Part shown: positions 49,728-59,085 of the stretch, one piece after another
Layout of the letters: each line of letters begins with the position of its first letter
How positions within the stretch are numbered: the first letter of the stretch is position 1
Origin: Eubacteriaceae bacterium Marseille-Q4139
GTDB lineage: Bacteria; Bacillota; Clostridia; Lachnospirales; Lachnospiraceae
Direction of reading: 5' to 3'
Length of the DNA: 64,000 nt
NCBI GenBank assembly: GCA_018223415.1
Contig: JAGTTQ010000001.1
Coordinates: forward strand, 862,153 to 926,152
The notes under the pieces: generated by a model
The model's input: the letters and a program-made list of their open reading frames with translations, nothing else
The model's database searches: none
Told to the model about the DNA's origin: nothing
Program-made: the position numbers and the translations under genes

Positions 49728-51137
49728 TTAATCTTCTTCTGTCACCGGTTCAATCGGCTCCTCGTAGGTTCCGCTTGCCGGCTCTTCGTTTACTTCCTCA
49801 AGGAGTCCTGTGCGGCTCACCTTGTACTTGTTGCCGTCGCCGTCCTTGACCGTCGTATTCTTGGACACACGGCCGGAGGAGTTCACCACATACGTCTCAT
49901 AGCCGTTTTCCGTCGGGATGCTGATGGGCATGTAGCGCCAGCCGCTGTCGGCCTCCTGGCGTTTTCCCATATAGTAGAGGTAGCCATTCTTCACGCCGGT
50001 GTAGCCGCGGCCTGAGTAGCTTCCCTCATTAAAATAGAAATCCGAAACCGTCCCGTCGGCTTCCTCGACGCGCCGCTTGCCTTTTAAAGGCGTCTTGCTG
50101 GACTCGTCGAAATAATAAGTCGTGTACTCGCCCGTATCTCCAATCTGAATCTTATGGAGGCCGCTGACCGGGTTCCCATACGTGTTGAACAGATACGTTT
50201 TCCCGCTGACGCGGACAAAGTCGTCCGTGGAAGCCGATGCAATCTCCGGCCCGGACTCCGGTTTCCCTTCTTTATCGAAATAGAACCACTGCACCGGGTC
50301 GTCCACATTGGACTGGAGCGGTTCCGGCGGCTCTAAAGAAAGCCAGCCCGGCACGGCAGAGCCGAGGGTCGCCGACTTTACGCCGCTTTCTGCGAAATAC
50401 CGCCAGCCTTCAATGGTATCCGAGGAGGCGCTTTCCGGGTCGCCTTCCATATAGACCCATCCGATCTGCATCCTGCCGTTATAGTCAAAGCAGAAATAAT
50501 TTCCGTCAATCTTATACGTCCGGTATTCCCCGCCGCTGTCACTGGTGGCCGGGGTATATTTCTTCCCGTTGCTTCCAAAGTAGTACCAGTACATCCCGTC
50601 CGCCGTCTGCGGTTCCGAGTAATCGCTGTACCAGTCTTCCGACTCCGACGGCTCGAGATAGCGCCAGCCGGTACGCATGGCTCCGTCAGAACCCAGGTAG
50701 TACATCCCGTCCTCAGACCAGCCGGTCTGCATGATCCCGTCCGTGTCGAACAGGTAGTTTTTCCCGTCAATTTTCTTCCATCCGTCCCGGACGACCTTCC
50801 CGCTGCTCCCGAAATAGAACCAGTAGAGCTCATTGCTCCGGCTGTACGGCGCCTGAACTTTCTGCCACTGGTTCGTCACCATGATGCCGTTGGAGTCCAC
50901 GTAGTATTCGTCATCCGCCCACGTGTTAATCGCCATTTCGCCTTTGCCGTCCAGATAGCGCCACAAATTGTCGGCGCCCTTTTTCCAGACGTTCGTCATC
51001 CTCTGTCCATTCTGGTCCAGATAGACCCACGTATTATTTGAAAGAGCCCATCCTTCCGCCGCGAAAGCACTGAAAGTAAACAGCCCGAAGCTCAGGACTG
51101 CTGCGGAAAGCAGCACCTTTAATCCTTTTTTCCTCAT
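49728..51137 (-). CDS. Secreted cell-wall/choline-binding repeat protein
   Basis: 469 residues. Signal peptide (about 1-26, ending AFA). The mature protein is built of roughly 20-residue aromatic repeats: WVYLDQNGQRMTNVW, WRYLDGKGEMAINTW, YYVDSNGIMVTNQW, YWYYFGSNGKKY, YYLGSDGAMRTGWRYL. These are CW_binding (choline/glucan-binding) repeats. No enzymatic domain is seen, so it is a wall-associated binding protein. A consensus-like promoter lies upstream. Acidic Glu-rich C-terminus. Confidence 0.88.
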   Translation of the reverse strand: MRKKGLKVLLSAAVLSFGLFTFSAFAAEGWALSNNTWVYLDQNGQRMTNVWKKGADNLWRYLDGKGEMAINTWADDEYYVDSNGIMVTNQWQKVQAPYSRSNELYWFYFGSSGKVVRDGWKKIDGKNYLFDTDGIMQTGWSEDGMYYLGSDGAMRTGWRYLEPSESEDWYSDYSEPQTADGMYWYYFGSNGKKYTPATSDSGGEYRTYKIDGNYFCFDYNGRMQIGWVYMEGDPESASSDTIEGWRYFAESGVKSATLGSAVPGWLSLEPPEPLQSNVDDPVQWFYFDKEGKPESGPEIASASTDDFVRVSGKTYLFNTYGNPVSGLHKIQIGDTGEYTTYYFDESSKTPLKGKRRVEEADGTVSDFYFNEGSYSGRGYTGVKNGYLYYMGKRQEADSGWRYMPISIPTENGYETYVVNSSGRVSKNTTVKDGDGNKYKVSRTGLLEEVNEEPASGTYEEPIEPVTEED

Positions 51138-51206
51138 TGATCCATCCCCTTAAAATACGGCCTCAGGCACGTATCCTTCATTCCTTTTTTTCATCTCTAT
51201 GACTCA

Positions 51207-51235
51207 TTTTACCAGCATCTTACAAAATATTCAAT
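51207..51235 (-). promoter_or_regulatory. Promoter of the cell-wall-binding protein gene
   Basis: Minus strand TTGAAT (51230-51235), 17-bp spacer, TAAAAT (51207-51212). Confidence 0.6.
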
Positions 51236-51294
51236 AAGAATTATCTTTCAATTCTCTTACAATGCCGGCCGGGCCGCCGCCTGCGGATTATTGT

Positions 51295-51323
51295 TTGACA
51301 CTGCCTGTTTTTTCTTATATAAT
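51295..51323 (+). promoter_or_regulatory. Promoter of the methyltransferase gene
   Basis: Consensus TTGACA (51295-51300), 17-bp spacer, TATAAT (51318-51323), followed by a small CCTGC/GCAGG hairpin in the leader. Confidence 0.8.
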
Positions 51324-51388
51324 GTAGCCCGAGACGCTGGTATTTGCCTGCAAAAATGCAGGTATTTTCATAGAAAAAGGAGAAAATC

Positions 51389-52252
51389 ATGTGGATTGCT
51401 GACGGATGGAAGGATTATGAAGTCATTGACTGCTCCGGCGGAGAAAAGCTAGAACGCTGGGGCGATTATTTTCTGGTACGGCCCGATCCCCAGGTCATCT
51501 GGGATACGCCGAAAAAGGCGCCCCAGTGGAAAAAGAAGAACGGCCATTACCACAGGAGCAGCCGCGGCGGCGGAGAATGGGAATTTTTCCATCTCCCGGA
51601 GCAGTGGAGCATCAACTACAAGGGGCTGACGTTCCAGCTCAAGCCCTTCAGCTTCAAGCACACGGGACTTTTCCCGGAACAGGCCGCCAACTGGGACTGG
51701 TTCGGTGAGAAGATCCGGAATGCAGGGCGCCCCATCAAGGTCTTAAACCTCTTTGCATACACCGGCGGCGCCACGCTGGCGGCCGCAAAGGCAGGCGCCT
51801 CCGTGACCCACGTGGACGCCTCCAAGGGCATGGTCGGATGGGCGAAGGAAAACGCCAGATCCAGCGGCCTGGAGGACGCACCGATCCGCTGGATCGTCGA
51901 CGACTGCGTAAAGTTCGTGGAGCGGGAAATCCGCCGCGGCAACCATTACGATGCCGTCATCATGGATCCGCCCTCCTACGGGCGCGGCCCCAAGGGAGAA
52001 ATCTGGAAAATCGAGGACGCTGTCTATCCGCTTGTCAAGCTCTGTGCCGGCCTGCTGTCCGAAAAGCCGCTGTTTTTCCTGATCAATTCCTACACCACAG
52101 GGCTTGCGCCGGCCGTGCTCACCTACATGCTCGGGACAACCATCGTGCCGCAGTTTGGCGGTTCCGTGCGCTCCAATGAAATCGGCCTTCCCGTGACTTC
52201 CACGGGGCTTTCTCTGCCCTGCGGGGCCGCCGGACGCTGGGAATCCGAATAG
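51389..52252 (+). CDS. Class I SAM-dependent methyltransferase (RlmI/RlmK-like)
   Basis: 287 residues. SAM-binding VLNLFAYTGGATLAAAKAGASVTHVDASKGMV and catalytic-loop DPPSYGRGPKG are the hallmarks of the RlmI/RlmK C-terminal domain that methylates 23S rRNA cytosine or guanine. The PUA domain of full RlmI is absent, as in the short family members. AAAGGAG precedes the ATG. Exact target base not known. Confidence 0.85.
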   Translation: MWIADGWKDYEVIDCSGGEKLERWGDYFLVRPDPQVIWDTPKKAPQWKKKNGHYHRSSRGGGEWEFFHLPEQWSINYKGLTFQLKPFSFKHTGLFPEQAANWDWFGEKIRNAGRPIKVLNLFAYTGGATLAAAKAGASVTHVDASKGMVGWAKENARSSGLEDAPIRWIVDDCVKFVEREIRRGNHYDAVIMDPPSYGRGPKGEIWKIEDAVYPLVKLCAGLLSEKPLFFLINSYTTGLAPAVLTYMLGTTIVPQFGGSVRSNEIGLPVTSTGLSLPCGAAGRWESE

Positions 52253-52351
52253 GAAAAATGCCCATGGACTTTTTCTGTAAAGATAGTATAATAGCTATCA
52301 GGATCCTGCTTACAGCAGGCGAAAATTACGGAAGAAACAGGAAGGAATCCT

Positions 52352-53719
52352 ATGAAAATCATCATTGTTGGCTGCGGCAAGGTCGGGACAAGCCTTGCTG
52401 AGCGGCTGAGCCAGGAGGGACACGACCTGGTGCTTGTTGACCTGTCGGCGGAAAAGATTGATGATGTGTCCAGCCGCTTCGATGCCATGGGCATCGTCGG
52501 CAACGGCGCCAGCTTTACGGTGCAGACCGAGGCCGGCGTGGAAGATGCCGACCTTTTTATCGCAGTGACCGGCGCGGACGAGTTAAATCTCCTCTGCTGC
52601 CTGATCGCCAAGAAGGCGGGCCGCTGCCAGACTATCGCCAGGGTGAGGAACCCCATGTACAGCAAGGAGATCAGCTTCATCCGTGAAAAGCTCGGCATCT
52701 CCATGATTATCAACCCGGAGCTGACGACGGCGCGGGAAATCCTTAAGCTTTTAAAATTCCCGCCGGCCATCAAAATCGACACCTTTGCCAAGGGACGCGT
52801 GGAACTTCTCCGCTTTAAGTTAAACCCCGAAGCGAAGCTGGACGGTCTCACCATCATGGAAGCCATGGGCCGTTTAAAATCCGAGGTCTTAATCTGTGCC
52901 GTGGAGCGGGGCGAAAAGGTCGTGATCCCCGGCGGAAGCTTCTGTTTAAAAAACGGCGATATTCTTTCCATCGTCGGCTCTCTCCAGAATACGGCTGACT
53001 TTTTCGAAAAAATTGGGATCCGTTCCCGCCGGGTGAGAAATTCCCTGATTATCGGCGGCGGTACCATCTCCCACTACCTTGCCCTGTCCCTTTTAAAGCT
53101 TGGCTACCGGGTCCGCATCATTGAAAACAGGAAGGAACGCTGTGAATATTTAAGCGATGTCCTGCCGGGCGCCGACATCATAAACGGCGACGGCAGCAAC
53201 CAGCACCTTCTGATGGAACAGGGGCTTTCCCAGGCCGATTCCTTCATTGCCCTGACGAACCTGGATGAGGAGAACATTTTCCTTGCGCTGTTTGCAAAAA
53301 AGCACTCCAATGCCAAGCTGATCGCCAAGGTGAACCGGATTGCCTTCAACGACGTGGTGGACAGCCTGGATATCGGAAGCGTCATCTATCCAAAATACCT
53401 GACGGCCGACTACATTTTAAAATACGTGCGGGCGCGCCAGAACTCCATGGGCAGCAACGTGGAAAACCTGTATAAGATCCTGGACGACAGGGCCGAGGCC
53501 CTGGAATTTTTCATCCGCGAGCCTTCAGCCGTCACAGATATCCCCCTAAGCGAGCTGGATCTGAAGGACAATCTCCTGCTCTGCTGCATTAACCGGAACG
53601 GCACAATCCTGACGCCGGGCGGCCAGAACCGCATTAAAGTCGGCGACTCGGTCATTGTCGTGACGACCCACCGGGGGCTCCAGAACATCTGCGATATTCT
53701 GCGGCAGCCGCCGAGATAG
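52352..53719 (+). CDS. trkA: Trk potassium uptake regulatory subunit TrkA
   Basis: 455 residues, full length. Two tandem RCK units: IIVGCGKVGTSLAERLSQEGHDLVLVD at the N-terminus (NAD-binding) and a second, SLIIGGGTISHYLALSLLKLGYRVRIIE, near residue 233, each followed by a TrkA-C domain. It gates TrkH in response to nucleotides. AGGAAGGA lies 6 nt before the ATG; trkH follows after 18 nt. A -10-like TATAAT lies near 52276. Confidence 0.95.
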   Translation: MKIIIVGCGKVGTSLAERLSQEGHDLVLVDLSAEKIDDVSSRFDAMGIVGNGASFTVQTEAGVEDADLFIAVTGADELNLLCCLIAKKAGRCQTIARVRNPMYSKEISFIREKLGISMIINPELTTAREILKLLKFPPAIKIDTFAKGRVELLRFKLNPEAKLDGLTIMEAMGRLKSEVLICAVERGEKVVIPGGSFCLKNGDILSIVGSLQNTADFFEKIGIRSRRVRNSLIIGGGTISHYLALSLLKLGYRVRIIENRKERCEYLSDVLPGADIINGDGSNQHLLMEQGLSQADSFIALTNLDEENIFLALFAKKHSNAKLIAKVNRIAFNDVVDSLDIGSVIYPKYLTADYILKYVRARQNSMGSNVENLYKILDDRAEALEFFIREPSAVTDIPLSELDLKDNLLLCCINRNGTILTPGGQNRIKVGDSVIVVTTHRGLQNICDILRQPPR

Positions 53720-53737
53720 GGGGCAAGGTACAGCATT

Positions 53738-55180
53738 ATGAATTATTCCATGATTTTTTATATCATCGGCTGGGTTCTCGGCATCGAGGCTGTTTTCATG
53801 ATCCCGCCCTGCATCGTAGCCGTCATTTACAGGGAGGCTGCCGGCCTGTCCTTTGTCGTCACCATCGTCCTCTGTCTTGCAGTCGGCCTTCCCATGATGC
53901 GCCGCCTGCCCAAAAACAGGGTTTTTTATACCCGGGAGGGCTTCGTCAGCGTGGCCCTGTCCTGGATCATCATGAGCGTATTCGGCGCCCTGCCGTTTCT
54001 GTTCAGCAGAACGATCCTGAATCCGGTGGACGCCCTGTTTGAGACGGTATCCGGCTTTACTACCACCGGCGCCAGCATTTTATCTTCTGTGGAAGATCTC
54101 CCATACTGCATCCTGTTCTGGCGGAGCTTCACCCACTGGATCGGCGGAATGGGCGTGCTGGTGTTCCTTCTGACGCTGCTTCCTTTAACCGGCGGCGGCT
54201 ACCATATGAACCTCATGAAGGCGGAAAGCCCGGGGCCGTCGGTGAGCAAGCTCCTGCCCAAGGTGCGCTCCACTGCCACGGTGCTTTACACCCTTTATAT
54301 TGCCCTGTCGCTCATCGAGCTGTTTTTCCTGCTCATCGGCGGCATGCCGCTTTTCGATGCCCTGACGATCATGTTCGGCACGGCGGGAACCGGCGGCTTC
54401 GGCATCAAAAACGACAGCATGGGCAGCTATTCCACCTACCTTCAGGCTGTCGTCACAATTTTCATGATTCTGTTTGGCGTCAACTTCAACGTATATTTTT
54501 ATATTTATATGCGGAAGCCGAAGCAGGCGTTTATGTGTGAGGAAGCCTGGTACTATCTTGGAATCATCGCTGCCTCCACCATCATCACAACCTTTTTTAT
54601 CCGTGATGTGTACGAAAGTGTGTTCATGGCGTTCCACCATGCTTTTTTCCAGGTTGGCTCCATCATTACGACTACCGGCTTTGCCACAACGGACTTTAAC
54701 TTGTGGCCCGAGGTGCCAAAGACGATCCTGGTAATGCTCATGTTTGTCGGCGCCTGCGCCGGAAGCACCGGCGGCGGAATCAAGGTTTCCCGCCTCATCC
54801 TGCTCATAAAGACGGTCGGAAGGGAGCTTTTTGAATTCGTCCATCCGGGCGGCATCCGGGCAATTAAGCTGGAGGGACGGGCCGTCAGCGCCGGGACACT
54901 GAAATCCGTAAACGTATTCCTTGTGGCCTATGTGCTGATTTTCACCTTCTCGGTGCTTTTAGTCGGCTTCGACAATTACGACCTGATTACCAACTTCACC
55001 GCCGTCGCAGCCACCTTCAACAACATCGGCCCCGGCCTTGAGCTGGTGGGCCCGGCCTCCAACTTCGGCATGTTTTCCAACGGTTCCAAGCTTGTGCTGA
55101 TTTTTGACATGCTGGCCGGAAGGCTGGAAATTTTCCCGCTGCTTCTTCTGTTTGTGCGGGATACATGGAAGCGGTTCTGA
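53738..55180 (+). CDS. trkH: Trk potassium uptake membrane subunit TrkH
   Basis: 480 residues with about ten membrane segments in four pore repeats. Selectivity-filter segments are visible: FETVSGFTTTGASIL, FGTAGTGGFGIKN, ITTTGFATTDFN and FNNIGPGLELVG. Conserved GACAGSTGGGIKVSR loop. Forms the potassium channel/transporter with TrkA. Confidence 0.95.
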   Translation: MNYSMIFYIIGWVLGIEAVFMIPPCIVAVIYREAAGLSFVVTIVLCLAVGLPMMRRLPKNRVFYTREGFVSVALSWIIMSVFGALPFLFSRTILNPVDALFETVSGFTTTGASILSSVEDLPYCILFWRSFTHWIGGMGVLVFLLTLLPLTGGGYHMNLMKAESPGPSVSKLLPKVRSTATVLYTLYIALSLIELFFLLIGGMPLFDALTIMFGTAGTGGFGIKNDSMGSYSTYLQAVVTIFMILFGVNFNVYFYIYMRKPKQAFMCEEAWYYLGIIAASTIITTFFIRDVYESVFMAFHHAFFQVGSIITTTGFATTDFNLWPEVPKTILVMLMFVGACAGSTGGGIKVSRLILLIKTVGRELFEFVHPGGIRAIKLEGRAVSAGTLKSVNVFLVAYVLIFTFSVLLVGFDNYDLITNFTAVAATFNNIGPGLELVGPASNFGMFSNGSKLVLIFDMLAGRLEIFPLLLLFVRDTWKRF

Positions 55181-55191
55181 TTCTGCGTTTC

Positions 55192-55971
55192 CTAGCCCAG
55201 GGCCACGTCCAGGATCATCATGATGGTGAAGCCTGCGGCAAAGCCGATGGTACCGATGTTGGAATGTTCGCCCTCGGAGGCCTCCGGAATCAGCTCTTCC
55301 ACCACCACGTAAATCATGGCGCCGGCCGCAAAGGCCAAAAGATAAGGAAGCGCCGGCACAATAAACCGATATAGCCGCACCGTAAGCAGAGCCCCCGCCG
55401 GCTCCACAGCTCCGGAAAGTGCGCCGAGAAGAAACGCCTTGTTTTTTCCGGCGCCTTCGCTTTTTAAGGGCAGGGAGATGATGGCGCCCTCCGGGAAATT
55501 CTGGATGGCGATTCCCAGGGAAAGGGCAAAGGCGCCGGCCATGGTAATGCCGCTGTCAGACGCCAGGACGCCGGCGTACATGACGCCAACGGCCATGCCT
55601 TCGGGGATGTTGTGGAGCGTCACGGCGAGCACCAGCATCGTCGTCTTTTTGAAGCCGCAGCACATGCCTTCCGGCTCATCTTTTCCCATGTGAAGGTGGG
55701 GGATTGTCCTGTCGAGGATTAAAAGGAACAGGATTCCCAGAAGGAAGCCGGCAGCCGCCGGGATGAAGGCAAGCTTTCCCATGTGCTCCGACATATCCAT
55801 GGCGGGGATTAAAAGCGACCAGACCGAGGCCGCCACCATGACGCCGGAAGCAAAGCCGAGAAGCGCCTTCTGGATCAGCGGCCGGATCCCGTTTTTCATG
55901 AAATACACACAGCCCGCCCCGGCTGCCGTGCCGACGAACGGGATGAAAATTCCAAGTATGATCTGACTCAA
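55192..55971 (-). CDS. ZIP family metal transporter
   Basis: 259 residues, about eight membrane segments. The ZIP metal-site motifs are present: TLHNIPEGMAVGVM and IQNFPEGAIISLPL. Imports divalent metal such as zinc, iron or manganese; the specificity is not readable. Single gene, convergent with trkH (11 nt between stops), no clear terminator between. Confidence 0.9.
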   Translation of the reverse strand: MSQIILGIFIPFVGTAAGAGCVYFMKNGIRPLIQKALLGFASGVMVAASVWSLLIPAMDMSEHMGKLAFIPAAAGFLLGILFLLILDRTIPHLHMGKDEPEGMCCGFKKTTMLVLAVTLHNIPEGMAVGVMYAGVLASDSGITMAGAFALSLGIAIQNFPEGAIISLPLKSEGAGKNKAFLLGALSGAVEPAGALLTVRLYRFIVPALPYLLAFAAGAMIYVVVEELIPEASEGEHSNIGTIGFAAGFTIMMILDVALG

Positions 55972-56049
55972 TGCTCATGTCCTCCTTTTCATCTTTCTTC
56001 CTGTTATTGTATTCGATTTTCAAAAATAAATAAAGTATAAAATATTTCT

Positions 56050-56082
56050 TGACAAACGGCGAAAGTTAAGCTATGCTAACTC
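56050..56082 (+). promoter_or_regulatory. feo promoter with DtxR-like palindrome
   Basis: TTGACA (56050-56055), 17-bp spacer, TATGCT (56073-56078). The near-palindrome AGTTAAGCTATGCTAACT (56065-56082) covers the -10. A related GGTTAGTCTTTGCTAA lies between feoA and feoB. Both resemble DtxR/IdeR-type iron operators. Confidence 0.6.
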
Positions 56083-56190
56083 TAGCACAAGGAACTTGCG
56101 CTGCTTGCGGGCAGCGTTTGATTTTTGACGTATGGTTAGTTGAAACTACCTCTGTGAAAACGAGGAGCCAGTTGGAAGGATGGAAAGAAT

Positions 56191-56403
56191 ATGACTTTAT
56201 TGGATGCCAGGGATGGCGAGGAGTACATCATAAAAGATATTGCGACAGAGGATGAAGAGCTGGAGGCTTTTCTCTTTTCTCTGGGATGCTATACCGGCGA
56301 GCCGATCACTGTGATTTCGCACCTGAGAGGCGGCTGCGTGGTTTCCATCAAGGATGGACGGTACAATTTCGATACTGATTTAGCGGGAGCTATTTCAATA
56401 TAA
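56191..56403 (+). CDS. feoA: Ferrous iron transport protein A
   Basis: 70 residues with an SH3-like FeoA fold: YIIKDIATEDEELEAFLFSLGCYTGEPITV and VVSIKDGRYNFDTDLAGAI. It assists FeoB. Upstream, 56083-56190 contains a GGTTAGTTGAAACTACC near-palindrome but no convincing gene. Confidence 0.9.
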   Translation: MTLLDARDGEEYIIKDIATEDEELEAFLFSLGCYTGEPITVISHLRGGCVVSIKDGRYNFDTDLAGAISI

Positions 56404-56488
56404 GCTTTTATGCTTGGCTGCATGGAGGCATACTGGCAAAGGGTTAGTCTTTGCTAATTGAGAGTTCATGAAGGAGGAGTTTTGTGTT

Positions 56489-58492
56489 ATGAGAATTGCT
56501 TTTGCAGGCAATCCGAACAGCGGCAAAACAACCATGTACAACGCGCTGACAGGACGGAACGAGCGCGTCGGCAACTGGGCCGGTGTTACGGTAGAACGAA
56601 AGGAAAGCCTTATTAAAAAGGCGTATTACGACGGAGGAGAGGAACTTGTTGCGGTGGATCTGCCGGGAGCTTATTCCATGTCCCCATTTACCTCCGAAGA
56701 GAGCATCACCAGCAGCTATGTAAAGAATGAAAAGCCGGACGCGATCATCAACATCGTCGACGCGACGAACTTAAGCCGCAGCCTGTTCTTCACCACACAG
56801 CTTCTGGAGCTGGGCGTGCCGGTGGTGGTTGCCTTAAATAAGAGCGACATCACGGAGAAGAAAAAGACAAGGATCGACGAAAAGCTTCTGTCTGAAAAGC
56901 TTGGCTGCCCTGTGATCAAGACAATTTCCACTTCCTCCGGCCACGAAGGATTAAAGGAGGCCGTAAGCCAGGCGGCTGCCCTGGCGGGAAAGAAACAGAA
57001 GGCGCCCTATGTGCAGGCGGATATTGATCTCCATGACAAGGCCGCAGTGGAGGCCGCCGACAGGAAGCGTTTCGACTTTGTAAACGCGCTTGTTAAGGAT
57101 GTGGAGAAGAGAACCGTATTCACCAAGGATAAAAACTTCCAGGATAAAATCGACGCGGTGATCACCCACAAGATTGTCGGCATTCCGATTTTCGCGGTTG
57201 TCATGTATCTTGTATTCTATATTTCCCAGTCCACGGTGGGAACCTGGATCGCGGACTGGCTCGTCGGTTATATCGAGGCCTTCCAGGGCTATGTGGGCGA
57301 AGTCCTTCTGGCGGACGCCAACCCGTTCCTGGTAGCGCTCCTGGCCGACGGTATCGTAGGCGGTGTAGGCGCGGTTGTCGGTTTCCTGCCGCTTGTAATG
57401 GTCATGTACTTCCTGATCGCTCTCTTAGAAGACTGCGGCTACATGGCGCGTGCAACGGTTGTGCTTGACCCGATTTTTAAGAGAGTCGGCCTTTCCGGGA
57501 AATCCGTTATCCCCATGGTAATCGGTACCGGCTGTGCGATCCCGGGCGTTATGGCGTGCCGTACGATCCGCAGCGAAAGAGAACGCAGAACGACTGCCAT
57601 GCTGACACCGTTCATGCCATGCGGCGCAAAGCTTCCTGTTATCGCGCTGTTTGCAGGCGCCTTCTTCCGTGACGAGAGCTGGGTGGGGCCCACCATGTAC
57701 CTGGCAGGCATCCTTCTGATCCTTCTGGGCGCTCTGCTTGTAAAGAGAATCACAGGACAGAAGTTCCGCAAGTCCTTCTTTATCATCGAGCTTCCGGAAT
57801 ACAAGATCCCGAGCCTGAAAAGAGCCATCGTTTCCATGCTGGAGCGCGGCAAGGCATACATCATCAAGGCCGGTACCATCATCCTGGTCTGCAACACGGT
57901 CGTACAGATTATGCAGAGCTTCAACTGGCAGTTCCAGCTTGTTGAGGAAGGCATGGAGAGCACTTCCATCCTGGCCAGCATCGCAAATCCCTTTGCCGTG
58001 CTGTTCATCCCCCTTGGCTTTGGCGTGTGGCAGCTTGCGGCTGCGGCTATCACCGGCTTTATCGCCAAGGAGAACGTAGTCGGCACTCTGGCAGTTGTAT
58101 ATGGCCTTTCCGGCGTCATCGATACGGATGAGCTGGCCCTTGTGGGCGACGGCAACGTCGTTGCCACCACCATGGCGCTCACCAAGGTTGCCGCACTGGC
58201 TTACCTGATGTTCAACCTCTACACTCCGCCCTGCTTCGCGGCGCTTGGTGCCATGAACTCGGAGATGAAGAGCGGAAAATGGCTGTTGGGCGGCATCTGC
58301 CTTCAGCTGGCAACCGGCTACACGGTGGCGTTCCTGGTATATCAGATCGGTACCCTTGTTACCACAGGTTCTCTTGGAACTGCTTTTGTTCCGGGCCTGA
58401 TCGCAGTCCTGGTGTTTGCGGCCATCATCATCTGGAGAATCCGCAAATCCGATACGGAATTCGTGGCTGAGTACAGCTTACATATGGGTTAA
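56489..58492 (+). CDS. feoB: Ferrous iron transporter B
   Basis: About 667 residues, start at 56489 (MRIAFAGNPNSGKTT) after AAGGAGGAG. The N-terminal G domain has G1 GNPNSGKT (7-14), G3 DLPGAYS, G4 NKSD; a helical linker; then Gate domains with the conserved Cys motif GTGCAIPGVMACRTI and about nine membrane segments. Imports Fe(II) under anoxic conditions. Confidence 0.96.
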   Translation: MRIAFAGNPNSGKTTMYNALTGRNERVGNWAGVTVERKESLIKKAYYDGGEELVAVDLPGAYSMSPFTSEESITSSYVKNEKPDAIINIVDATNLSRSLFFTTQLLELGVPVVVALNKSDITEKKKTRIDEKLLSEKLGCPVIKTISTSSGHEGLKEAVSQAAALAGKKQKAPYVQADIDLHDKAAVEAADRKRFDFVNALVKDVEKRTVFTKDKNFQDKIDAVITHKIVGIPIFAVVMYLVFYISQSTVGTWIADWLVGYIEAFQGYVGEVLLADANPFLVALLADGIVGGVGAVVGFLPLVMVMYFLIALLEDCGYMARATVVLDPIFKRVGLSGKSVIPMVIGTGCAIPGVMACRTIRSERERRTTAMLTPFMPCGAKLPVIALFAGAFFRDESWVGPTMYLAGILLILLGALLVKRITGQKFRKSFFIIELPEYKIPSLKRAIVSMLERGKAYIIKAGTIILVCNTVVQIMQSFNWQFQLVEEGMESTSILASIANPFAVLFIPLGFGVWQLAAAAITGFIAKENVVGTLAVVYGLSGVIDTDELALVGDGNVVATTMALTKVAALAYLMFNLYTPPCFAALGAMNSEMKSGKWLLGGICLQLATGYTVAFLVYQIGTLVTTGSLGTAFVPGLIAVLVFAAIIIWRIRKSDTEFVAEYSLHMG

Positions 58493-58559
58493 AAATACAG
58501 AAATCAGCGGTGGACATGGTAAAAGCCATGTCCGCCGTTTGGTGCTTTGGAAGGAAGGC

Positions 58560-58940
58560 ATGTTTATGATGGCAAATGTAATTGTTGTTATTCTTTTGGC
58601 GGTTATCATCGGAGGCGCAGTCTCCTACCTGATTAAGGCCAAAAAAAGCGGTGCAGCGTGCATTGGATGTCCGTCCGGCGGCGCATGCGCTGTGCCGAAA
58701 ATTGAGAAAAAGAAATTGAACGGCCCGGTGATTGGGAAAAAAACCATGAAAATCGCGGGAATGACCTGCGGCCACTGCGCGGCAAATGTGACTAGAATAT
58801 TGAACAGGATTGACGGGGCCAGCGCGGTGGTTAAGCTGTCTGCCGGTACCGCCGTCGTATCCTATGACCGCGAGATCTCGGAGGATGTGCTGAAGAAAGC
58901 GGTAGAAAGCCTCGGGTATAAGGTAATGGAGATCGTTTAA
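58560..58940 (+). CDS. FeoB-associated Cys-rich membrane protein fused to an HMA domain
   Basis: About 126 residues; starts at 58560, 58566 or 58569 are possible, with AAGGAAGG upstream best spaced for 58566. One membrane segment (about 5-24) is followed by the Cys-rich tail typical of FeoB-associated proteins (CIGCPSGGAC), a lysine-rich linker, and a complete heavy-metal-associated domain (about 60-126) with GMTCGHCAANV. It lies about 70 nt after feoB and should belong to the Feo operon. Confidence 0.82.
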   Translation: MFMMANVIVVILLAVIIGGAVSYLIKAKKSGAACIGCPSGGACAVPKIEKKKLNGPVIGKKTMKIAGMTCGHCAANVTRILNRIDGASAVVKLSAGTAVVSYDREISEDVLKKAVESLGYKVMEIV

Positions 58941-58949
58941 GCAGGACTC

Positions 58950-58983
58950 GGAAGCAGGGATTTTCCTCTGCTTCCTTTTTCTT
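58950..58983 (+). terminator. Terminator of the feo operon
   Basis: GGAAGCAG pairs with CTGCTTCC, then TTTTTC. Confidence 0.8.
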
Positions 58984-59085
58984 TCAATCATTTTTAATTG
59001 CAAGAAACAAGCAAAAGAGCTTGAAATTATGTTCACGACAATTTACAATAGGAAGAGACGAATACCATGATAGGAGGGACTTTTT

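Noticed and set aside
56073..56255. 60-codon plus-strand frame ahead of feoA
   Set aside because: It starts at the promoter -10 region, overlaps feoA out of frame, has no ribosome site and no family resemblance.
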